Positions 25,001 to 34,707 of a DNA stretch of 64,000 nt are shown here, one piece after another (the first letter of the stretch is position 1; each line of letters begins with the position of its first letter). The stretch spans positions 646,240 to 710,239 of the forward strand of contig VZSF01007788.1 of NCBI GenBank assembly GCA_013398295.1, given 5' to 3'. The notes under the pieces are model-generated. The model was not told the DNA's origin. It worked only from the letters and a program-made list of their open reading frames with translations, and searched no databases. The DNA is from Chionis minor (lineage: Eukaryota > Chordata > Aves > Charadriiformes > Chionididae). A program made the translations under genes and the position numbers.

Positions 25001-25966
25001 TTAGATCTTGGGAAGAAACTTCTCAGTCTGAGGGTGATGAGGCACTGGACCAGGTTGTCCAGGGAAGTTGCAGAGTCCCCATCCCTGGAAGTGTTCAAGG
25101 CCAGGTTGGATGGGGCTTTGAGCAAGCAGGTCTAGTGGGAGGTGTCCTTAACCATGGCAAGGGGTTGGAACTAGATGATGTTTAAGCTCGTTTCCAACCT
25201 AAACCATGCTATGAATATCATATAAGCTTTTATGGTATTTGGGCATTGCTATGGGTGAATTGTGTGAAGGCAGGCTTGCGCTCACATGACTAAATCGATT
25301 TCTTTCTGTCTGATGGGCAGAAATAAAAGTAGTTTGTTATATAGCTAGTGTCTAGAATCTTTGTCTTAAGGCATTAGAGGAAGCTGAGATGGGTTTAATA
25401 TAATCAAGTCAGCTTTCTACTGAGGTTTTCGCTGAATGTTTTATTCAGCTTGATTTCTAACTCACTGTTAGCTATGTTATTGCTCATTTTATGAAGCTAC
25501 AGATATTTATGTAATGATTTTCTACTTCATTTACTTCCTTCTGTGTGCATCATTAGCATGAATGCTGTTAAAAAGGTCAACACAAAAATATAAAGTGTTT
25601 GTCCAACACTGATTAGAGATATGTCTTGGGGTTTTTTGTTGTTGTTAGTACTTGGGTTTTTTGGTGACTGTCATGTATTTGTCAGAAAGGGACAAAAGAA
25701 GTGAGCTGAAACCAGAGGATGCTTTCTTCTGCAGCTTCGTAACTTAGACATGTTATACCTCAAATAGAAACTGCTTCTCACACTTCCTTTAATTTCTGGA
25801 TGAATGCTCATGTAAATAAGATGCATAAACAGTGGATTGAAAACCGGTCTACAAAAGCAGGAGAAGATCAAGCCATTTGATTTATGGGGTGTCAGGACCC
25901 CTCCCTGGATACTCTGCTGACTTGTGGCAAAGGAAACATAATATTTTTAGAAACCTAAAGAAGTAT

Positions 25967-26154
25967 GGGCGAGACACTGAAACAGGTTGCCTAGAGAAGT
26001 TGTGGATGCCCCATCATTGTAAGTGTTCCAAGTCAGGTTGGACGGGGTCTTTGAGTAACCTGATTTGGTGAAAGATATCCCTACCCATGGCAGGGGGTGG
26101 GACTAGGTGGTCTTTAAAGGTCCCTTCCAAACCAAACCATTCTGTGATTCTATG
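25967..26154 (+). mobile_element. CR1 3' end fragment, sense
   Basis: A fragment of about 190 bp holds the last ORF2 codons and the 3' UTR of a CR1 (GACACTGAAACAGGTTGCCTAGAG ... CCATTCTGTGATTCTATG), with the canonical terminal GATTCTATG. It lies only 0.75 kb behind the longer same-strand CR1 and is a separate, strongly 5'-truncated insertion, because that element already has its own 3' end. Confidence 0.9.
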
Positions 26155-26866
26155 GCTGCTCTAAGAGACTTCTCCCAGATGGATTTCTTGTGTCAGTGGT
26201 AATCTGTAATTTAGGAACTGTTGGGATGTCATCTATGGTTAATTCAGCGTATCTGACCATGTTACAAATGCAGGGAACACAGAAATCTCTGTGAGCGGAA
26301 ATTGCAGTAAGTGGTGATATTTATTGAAAAACATTAACATACAATGGTGATTGTCTGATGATTAGTGTCTGCCAAGTCCCTGGCATACAAATTACGCTGC
26401 TTAGTGTGTAAGACATCTTCCTTGTGCTTGATACGGCAGTGCTACTGTGACCTCCCCAAATCACAGCAGTTGGAACCACAGTGAGTTGCCCAAAATGTTA
26501 CTGCTTGCAAGATCAGTACTTTCTGTTTTGTTGTATAAGCACCATTTTCTGAGGTACGCTCTCTTGTGATAGAGGTAAATGTACTGAATTTCATGAGACT
26601 GTTTCCCCTAGCACTAATATCTGCGGAATGTGTTTTCCATTCTCTGTTTCTTACTTCAAAGGAATTAGAGATAAAAATTTACAAGATACTGAAGTAACAA
26701 TGGAATCAAAGGTGGTAGAGAAAAAAGTAATAGAAGGCAGAGTAAAAAGCAAAGAAGTTGAATTTAAATGAGCAGAATTTAAATGTAATCATAAATCCAA
26801 AAATCCCTGGGGTATGTCAGGTTGGGTACATCTAGAGAGGTCCTGCTGATAAGAGAAACACTGGCA

Positions 26867-26888
26867 ATAAAATAAATAAATAAATAAA
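26867..26888 (+). repeat. (TAAA)n microsatellite
   Basis: About five AAAT/TAAA tetranucleotide units in intron 1. There is no LINE body in front of it. Confidence 0.85.
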
Positions 26889-29800
26889 AGGACATTTTGG
26901 TCTACCATTGCAGTGATATGTTGAAATTGAAATTTTTAAAAATATTCCATGTTTATAGAACTATAGTTACAGCGATGGTGTAAGGGAAAGCTTCAGGTGG
27001 TGGTGGTTTATAGTAGCAATAGCATCAGTTGATACAAACTTGATACAGTTCAGGTTTTCATGTGACCTGAAAGACTTATTCCCCAGCAATCATAAAAAAA
27101 GTAGTGTATTACTTCAGCTCTTTATACTGTCATTACAGTATATATTTCTCTTCATGATTTGTGTCTAATGCATTTCTGAATGACCTGATTATATTTGCTA
27201 AAATCAACTAAAGGTGCAATTTGCTCTCAAGAAAGTGACTGTAACAGCACAAAATTTTGCCTCATTGAGATAATGATAAAGGAGGAGGTGTACCCTAAAA
27301 TAGAGAACTGAGTTCTGACTTCTGTATCCCGTGTTTGTGTTTGTTCATTAGAAACGAGAGCAGCCGTATATCAGTAGGTATTCAGCTGTGGATGGACAAG
27401 GCCTCCACAGGTGAAGATACTGTGATAATGACTACATTTGCGTATGTATTCACAGGACAGATGAGAGAGAGGCCTAAACCAGCGAATAAGGTCATACCAC
27501 TCTTCAGGAGAAACAGCTTTTTGGGTGTAGTGTTACTTTTGTGAGGTTTGATAGTCAGGTATCTTTCTAGTCTACCTGGGTCAGGTCCATACTGTAGAAA
27601 GATGCCCCAGGAACTTATCTGGCTCTGTGTTCTCATTGTCACTGTAGGGAAGGTCAATGGAATTCTTTACAGAGAAAGCCGACAAGATAAAGCCTAAACT
27701 CATCCTGTTTGTAGGAACATTGTTCCTCTCTGTAGAATCTCATTTTGCCCATTCCAGACCTCGCTGAGCTTAGTAAGAAGAGTGATGAAGACATGAGGCT
27801 TGATTTTATGCAGATAGAGCAAGTATTTGTTTTCACTCACAACTTGGCAATTAGCAACAGAAGGTACATAAATGATGAAAATGTTCTTATTACATGCTAG
27901 TTAAATAAGCATTTGAGAATAGAAGTGCAGCCACTCTGCTGGCTAAATACAGTGATGGCAGGAATGTCCCATGCTTTAGGATAATTGCTTTAATTGAAAC
28001 AGGTGTGCCACAGTGCTGCAGCTATTTAGCTACTTTGTGATCTCACTCTAAAGTTTACAAGCAGGCTTTTATAATTTTCATTTCCATTAGTGGAACGTCT
28101 CTGAGAAGCAACGTGACTTACTTGAAAACATTTTCCATTATCTGCAAGTAGTTCTAAAGTGCTTTCTTCTCTCCTTCCCATGATGAATCCATTTTGGCTT
28201 GCTTTAGGGGATTTGCCTTGCAGAATTCCAGCAACCAAGAGCTAGAGATGCTTTTTGAGATACATTTACTGGATGTATGTCAGGTGTGCTAACTGGGGAA
28301 ATCAATGCCTTCTTGGTGGGTGAGGGGCAGTTCATTATGCGAAGGCCACTGATGAATGCTGAATTAAATGTTCTCATTCTTTTTCCAAATGTTAAATTGC
28401 TGTGTTTTTTTGAAGTGCTAGTGAAACTTTTTTCATAGTTCCTTATTATATCATTTAAAGTGATCAGGGCAAGCAATATGAAGAGGTGAATGGCTGAATC
28501 TTTGGTAAAAGATTACAAAGGAGCCAATAGACTACAGGTCTTCTGGTTCTAGAGTTTCATTTGAACTAGTATGTATGCTTGCCATTTTCATCCTGCTTAT
28601 AGCCCAAATGATAATTAATCTTCTTGAGATTAGAAGAAAGGTTTTCCAAGTCTCCAAGCAAATATGGGAGTCTGGATCTCTTATGCTTTCTTAAGTTTCT
28701 CGTGCTCCATGTTTTGCCCTTGTGTCGTGACCCTTGACTATACCTATAGTTTTATCCTACAGGGTGAAAGGAATGTGGAAGAAAGGGAAAGCAGAGGAGA
28801 TGCCTCAGAGGAAAAATAGACATTTTTCAAACCCTAGCGGTTATAAAAACCATGGTCTTAAGACTCTCTAGATGAAGAAGGCATGTTTCTGAGGAATGGG
28901 AATTTGTCATTGTGGGAGAATGTTATGCATTTACCTTGGGTGACGTTTGATATCGACAGTGAAACTAGAATCTTAAGATACATAGAAGTCTAATCAGATC
29001 AGAGTGGTCAGCTTCTAAAGCTTTGAATTTCCCTACCCTGGGTCTCCTTGCCTGGAAAAAACTACTGGTTTTTTGTGTGTAAGTTTTTAGCATGGGGAGA
29101 TACTCATGCTAATCCTGGAGAAGCGTAGTCTGCTATTCACAAAAGAATTAAAGATGCAATGGATGTCATTGTGTATTGCTTATGTTGTCACAATTTTTCA
29201 TCAATATATTATGAGAAAGTGAGCAAGAACGTCCATTCTGTGCTTTTCCACTTCTCCTTTGAGATACTCAGCAGCTGTATGTATTTTAACAAATTTTTGC
29301 TGATGGACAGTAGCTCGTTATGTACTGGCAGAGTTCATGCACTTCTTTCTCAAATGTCTTTCCTTTTAAGACTGCTATTTAAAAAAAACCAAAACAACCT
29401 GCCCTTCCCAAGCGAGAACATCTGTGACAGGAAGAAATAAAAGGGGTGAATTTTCTTCTTTTTCTAGCAGTTGATCCTCTCCTTTCTCAGTGTAGTGTTT
29501 GAGAACAATTTGAATGGGAGTTTTCTTCACACAGGTACCAACAGCTAATGTGGTTGAGGCATGGGTTGTAAACAAACTTGGGTTACTTTTTTGTTAGCGT
29601 TGACTGTGGCAAGTTTTTTGTGTGATTATAGAAATTCCCAGGCAGCTGAGTGAACAGGGAATGACATTGTTGTATTCCAGTACCCTAACTGGAGAATACT
29701 GTGGATGACCCCAAGAAGTATGGTGAGCCATCTTTCAGTTAAAACTTGGGTAAACATTGGTGTTCAAGTGTTGCTTTTTTTTTACCAAAGCATCCTAAGG

Positions 29801-32800
29801 CAGTGGGACTGTAGAGCCAATTTTTAAACCCTAGCCTAATTGAAATCAGCCTTATTTAAGTCGAACAAATATGTTAATGCTGACTTCTGGAAACAGCTGT
29901 AGTAAAATGCAGATATCTAGGAGCTAAGTACATCATCTACAAACATTAGGCCTTTAAAAAGTGGGGAATAAGTTGGCATCTGTGCAGAGGACTTCTTTTT
30001 CTGAATCTAGGAGCGTTGTTAGCAAAGATGAATGTTCCCAAGTATTTGCTCACTTTTAAAAGCACAGAAACCGTCTTTTACGAGATTGCATGATTCATAA
30101 ACTGAGGTACCTGTTTAAGAGTAGCCACCAGCCCTCAATGTTTGATTTGTGTCCTTTGATGCCTTGACGTGTTTAGCGCATTACAGACTTCTTGAGATTT
30201 CCTTTCACTTTCTAATATACTTGCCTTTTTTCCCCTCCCTGCTGTATCTTAATAGTATACATAATTGTTGCCGTAAATAGTTGTTCTTTTGCCTTACGTG
30301 TGCAAGTTCTTTATTCCTGCTTGGTTACACTAGTCTGCAAAGATGTTCTTGTCTTGTTTGGCTCTCATAAGATTCAGCAGGTATTTTCAAAGAAGGCTTC
30401 AGATGGCATATTTCACAAGATAGGCTTTTTTGGGCAACCACACATCAGTAACTAGAGAGTAGTTTTGCTTGTCAGTAGAACCCTTTCAGGTTATGGATGA
30501 CTGCATAAATTGTCTTACTGTTTCTCATTGCTGGACTAATAATACATTTTATTTCTACCTTTGAGTCAGTTTCCAAGTAGCAGTAGTTGAAACATGGCTT
30601 AATTTTGCCAGGATATGATAGTTTCTATTACATTAACTTTCAAGGGAACAAAATTCATCTCAACTTACATTATATTCCAAGTGCAGTAACTTCAAAGAAA
30701 TATTCAGTGAAAGAGATGAAAATAATGAATGGGAAAAAACTCTATTTGAAAAGTTAAGCATTGTTACTGTGTATTTAATATTGGGTAGTGTTGCATTAAA
30801 GCTAGACTTCAGCTTTTGTTATTTCAGGTTAAAATGATACTGTTTTGAAGGCAGAGCTTTAATTTTCGAGTAAGCTGCATTCAAGCATCTACATCTTAAT
30901 AAGGCAAAAACACTGTATAACAGGAAAAAGCTAAAGGCAATGGAGTAGATTTTAGATAGGAGACTTTATAAGTATTCCTAGGGTAAACTTTGAGTCTACA
31001 TTTGAAGTCAGGCAAGCATTTCAAAATAGTGATATTTTACCTTTTAATACAATTTCGGGGAAATAAGATGTAGGTCTTGCATTCCTGCTTAATATCAAGT
31101 TAACTTTCAATCTAGAAGGCAGATCGGTGACAGAAAAATATACAAGGATATAATTCAAAACAAACCCACATTTGGTTTCCCACAGGTAACTTGATAGCAC
31201 TAGCTGTGCAATAAGCATTGCACCAAAGTGCAGTACAAAATGCCTCGCTGTTATGAGTCTCTTCTCAACAGTATGACTCTTCCCTCTATATAGATAGAAA
31301 AGACAAATTAAATATGGCAGCCATACTAAATTGATGTTTTATGAGATGTATGTTGCAGAGCCTTTCTTCCATCATGTGGTGTTAGATATATTTCACTCCT
31401 TTTCTTATACAAATAAAGCTTTCTTTCTCATATATAAAAATCAGTACAGTTAAAAAGAAGTGCAGTCGAGCTTTCACTAAACATCTTAAAACCCCTTTCT
31501 CATTCACACTTAGCTAAGATCAAAGCTGTGGACTTAGGTGCAGATATACCGTATGGAAATAGAATTACTTAATTTTCTTTTATCATTTCAATGCCTCTTC
31601 CTCACTTTTATCTTCAGAATTTCTTGAGTACTCAAGCCTTGTACTGTCCATTTGCATGGGGGTGGACTTTATACCTTATGTATATTATGATTATTGTAGA
31701 ATTTCAGCTCTTCGCTTTCTACCAAAGGACTTACTTCTCTATGCCCAGCACACAGGGAGCTCTTCATTGTGCCTGAATGGTTGGATCCGGCAGTTCTTTC
31801 CTGCTCTGGGATATGGGAATACCTTTTGGGTGCTGCCAGTCTGCACAGTGATGAGGCGCAGTTGTGCGCCATTTCACCATTGCTCTCCTACTACATGGAG
31901 AGGGAACTTAGGCTCTTCACCAAGTGGGTGCTGTGGAGGTTTCTTATCCTAGTGTCATAAAACACATAACTTTGCTGTGAGTTAAATGAGAAATACACTA
32001 CTCTTTTTACAATTAAACCAGCATTTTGGCAGAAACAGGCATTTTTCAGAATGCTTTTAGCATGGAGAATGTTGCAGTCACCTTTCCAAATAGATTTTGA
32101 CAAATATTAACCTACGCTAATGTATTGGTCAGGGTCAGTCATCTTGAAATATCACCCAGTACCATGCTAGTATGGCTCTATATGATTTCCTGTGACAGAA
32201 AATTTTTTGAAAGGATGAGTATTCATGACTGTTTAAAAGATGGCAGCTATCCTTCAAGCAGTTTATAGCCATATAATGAACTGAAGAGACTAAGCTATAG
32301 TGTCCCTATTCTACAAGCTTCAGTCAGCCTTCAGCTGAGTAAACTTTGTTTGAAATATCTCCTGGGTAAAGAATGAACAAAATTTAGACATAATTTCTTC
32401 TAAAAAGAAGGGTAGTCCAATAATTAAAGCAGTAGTCCTGGACTGGAGATCTAGGTTAAGTTTCTTCTTTTGTACGAGGACTTATGTGGGATCGTTAACA
32501 AGCTTTTTATTGTCCTTCTCTACTGTACTTCCAACAGTCCATCCTACTATCCAGACACATTGTGTGCCCAAGAAACATTTTAACTCTGTGTATGCTCATC
32601 ATTTCCTTATGTCTTGATATTCACAAAGAAGCAGCTTAGATACTCATCTGCAAAGAAGGTCTGGTGCACTGCAGACAAGTGCCAGTCAGGTTGCCTGACC
32701 CATTAGGAACCTGGGAGACAAAGTGAAGTTTCATGGAAGTGAAGTGCAGCACCTGTAACTGTTCCTGAGTCTCTGGTTGTTGTTCCACAGGGCTGTGATT

Positions 32801-32884
32801 GTGAACTCCTCTGAGGGTATTAAGCTAACCTGGCATTTTAATGTGTATTGTATTGGTCAGCAAATCACAGGGTTTTTTTATGGT

Positions 32885-33125
32885 TTCACAGAATGGTTGA
32901 GGTTGGAAGGGGCATCTGGAGGCCATCTTGTACAACTGCTTGGCTCAAGCAGGGCCACCTAAAGCCAGGACCTCTCCTGGCACCTTTTGAGTAGCTCCAA
33001 GAAGGAAGATTCCTTGGGCAGCCTGTGCCAGAGCTCACAGTAAAAAAACCATTTCCTGATGCTCAGAGGGGAGCCTCCTGTGTTTCAGCTTGTGCCTGTT
33101 GTCTCTGTTTCATGCTGTCACCCTA
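32885..33125 (-). mobile_element. CR1 3' fragment, antisense
   Basis: About 240 bp of CR1 3' UTR and terminal ORF2 on the minus strand. The 3' octamer end appears at the left as TCACAGAATGGTTGAGGTTGGAAGG, followed by the family blocks CTCAAGCAGGGCCACCTAAAG and CTCCTGTGTTTCAGCTTGTGC. It is more diverged than the long copies and sits 0.6 kb before the TIR exon. Confidence 0.88.
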
Positions 33126-33739
33126 GTAACACTGTGGGAGAGTATTAGTCCTCTTACTAGCATCATGTTTTACATCTTAAAGCAAAAGCAGAACTAAAAA
33201 AATGTAGTTCTAGATTTATTTTTGTCAGGTTCATAAGTAATTTCGTTAGAATAAGGACAGTAAAGGAAGATCACTTAACATCTATCCTAATACCATGCTG
33301 GCAAAATATCCTAAACATACCAATCTTGTTTCTAATGAAGTCAGGTCATATCGAATGTTCAAATCTATATTCTTCTGCCATTAAAAACTAACTGTTGCAT
33401 TTTTAATAGTGTCACCTATTTGTCAAGAATCTAGGAGTGAGTAGAATGTATGAATGCACTCTGTTTTCTACACTGAAGTTTCAGTATTCATTCTGAAATA
33501 CTAGTTGAAACTATTCTAAATATAAAATATTCTGAGCTGTTTAATCAGCATTTCTGTGGATGATCTTTTTGCCTTGGTGTAGAAATAAGCAGATGGTTGT
33601 CATTGCAAGGTGATGACCTGTCCCTTTTCTTCAGAACCTCAAGTTTTTAGGGGGAGGGGAACTAATGATCTGTCTTCTGGTGTTTATAATGGATTCAAAA
33701 TGCATTTCAAATGATTTTTTTAAAATGTTTTCTCTCTAG

Positions 33740-34138
33740 AAAATACGAAGGATATTCTCGTGATATATGAACAAGAAGCGGAAGAGTGGGCTCTGTATTT
33801 AAAATCGCTTTTTGAACACATAGTGAATGAAGGAGGAATCTTACTCTACAATCTAAAGACTTCGTCTTTCAAGCACGAGGAGCTATTCTCTTTACTCTGT
33901 TACACATGTAAACTCCTGATACTATCATGTGGACTTCTTAACTGCTTGAATCGAAAGAGAAGTTATTTTCTGGAGCAAGTTCTAAAACCTCCGGATAATG
34001 TGGTGATTCTGCTTTGTGGGGTGGACAATTCAGAGATTCTTTATGAGATACTGACCTTAGATGGGGGCAGCAAAGAGATTTCTACTGATCAGGAACCTGA
34101 GGAATATCTCTCTGTTGTTACTGGAATTATTCAAGCAG
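33740..34138 (+). CDS. BANK1: BANK1 exon 2, TIR domain
   Basis: This 399-bp exon (phase 1 to phase 1) encodes the complete TIR-like domain. It opens with N-T-K-D-I-L-V-I-Y-E (strand A), then E-A-E-E-W-A-L-Y-L (helix A). Next come C-K-L-L-I-L-S-C-G-L-L (strand C), V-V-I-L-L-C-G-V-D-N-S-E (strand D) and E-I-S-T-D-Q-E-P-E-E-Y-L-S-V-V near the end. These align without gaps to BANK1 and more distantly to PIK3AP1. The TIR couples BANK1 to Toll-like receptor adaptors. The acceptor is TCTCTCTAG and the donor CAG|GTAATC. In human BANK1 an isoform lacking exon 2 is well known; the symmetric length here would permit the same in-frame skip. Confidence 0.96.
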
Positions 34139-34239
34139 GTAATCTAAAAATTAAAACTTTGATTTTCTTAGCTGTATTAATATCATTTGGAAGAGAAAAA
34201 ATGTAATTCAAATTTTCTGTAGAAATTATCTCTCTTCAG

Positions 34240-34390
34240 CTTGGTTCAACAGTTTTAGTTTGATTCATTTGTCACTGATGTGTGATGAAACTGTTGTACT
34301 CTTAGTCCAGCTTCATTTTCACAGGGAAGCAGCTTTGGAAAGTCTAAAAGCTGTCACTGGCACCTGTGAACCTACCATCACTACTTCACG
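34240..34390 (+). other. Candidate alternative BANK1 exon 2a
   Basis: This block follows TATCTCTCTTCAG (a good acceptor) and ends at TCACG|GTAAGA (a good donor). Entered in phase 1 from the TIR exon it is open for 49 codons. The inferred peptide contains M-C-D-E-T-V-V-L-L-V-Q-L and E-A-A-L-E-S-L-K-A-V-T-G. It ends in phase 2, matching the next block. I do not recognise it as part of any BANK1 isoform known to me. It could be a real lineage-specific exon, a decayed exon, or chance. Confidence 0.35.
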
Positions 34391-34529
34391 GTAAGATTGA
34401 AGAGCTGACATATGATTGTTTCTCTTTTACATGAGTTTAAAAATCTCAGAAACTGTACAAAACTATGGGTTTATGTTTCGTCTCTTTCAAAATGCCTTAA
34501 TGTGACAGTGTATATATCTATAATTACAG

Positions 34530-34707
34530 AGTCAGACTCAGTTTCATGGATGACATAATTTCCTGTGTAAGAGCAGAGGTTCCCTTACTCTTTTACCAAC
34601 CCAAGTCTGTACTGGAAGGACTAAAACTATCCAATTTGTATGTGTCCGCACATCCATGGAACCTACAAGGAAGCATTAATGTAAAAATGAGCACTTCTGG
34701 AATGTAA
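34530..34707 (+). other. Candidate alternative BANK1 terminal exon 2b
   Basis: This block starts after TATAATTACAG and continues the phase-2 frame of the preceding candidate exon: V-R-L-S-F-M-D-D-I-I-S-C, then P-L-L-F-Y-Q-P-K-S-V-L-E-G, then N-L-Q-G-S-I-N-V-K-M. It is open for 58 codons before TAA at 34,705. The same spot, AAT|GTAAGA (exon end 34,703), is also a good donor, but its phase 2 would not fit BANK1 exon 3 (phase 1). As a terminal exon it would truncate BANK1 after the TIR. No polyadenylation signal is evident just behind it. Confidence 0.33.

Larger units (their letters stand above)
23398..25216 (+). mobile_element. CR1 LINE copy, sense, 5'-truncated, nearly complete 3' end
   Basis: This 1.8-kb insertion starts inside ORF2 just before the RT (GGGTAACAAGAAAGG...). 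It runs through the RT and thumb to a 3' UTR ending ...AAACCATGCTATGAAT, a decayed terminal octamer. It is same-strand with BANK1, in intron 1. It shares with the 5.0-8.5 kb copy the variants P-Q-R-L-V-L and F-A-D-N-T-R-L, and differs from the FADDTKL-carrying copy at 60.6-62.9 kb. Internal stops near 24,680 and 24,720 separate the RT from its C-terminal part, so it is dead. Confidence 0.93.
11394..33739 (+). other. BANK1: BANK1 intron 1 (about 22.3 kb)
   Basis: The donor is GTAGGC and the acceptor is a short pyrimidine tract TTTTCTCTCTAG. The intron is AT-rich, with many short chance frames and no supported gene. Recognised contents are the plus-strand CR1 at 23,398-25,216, a CR1 3' fragment at 25,967-26,154, a (TAAA)n run at 26,867-26,888 and a minus-strand CR1 fragment at 32,885-33,125. 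Stretches between these (11.5-23.4, 26.9-32.9 and 33.1-33.7 kb) show nothing I can name. Confidence 0.75.

Noticed and set aside
33740..34138. Assignment of the TIR exon to PIK3AP1 (BCAP) instead of BANK1
   Set aside because: Key stretches (N-T-K-D-I, E-E-W-A-L-Y-L, E-I-S-T-D-Q-E-P-E-E-Y, N-P-G-E-I-F-I-L-L, W-N-K-K-V) match BANK1 more closely across all DBB and TIR exons.
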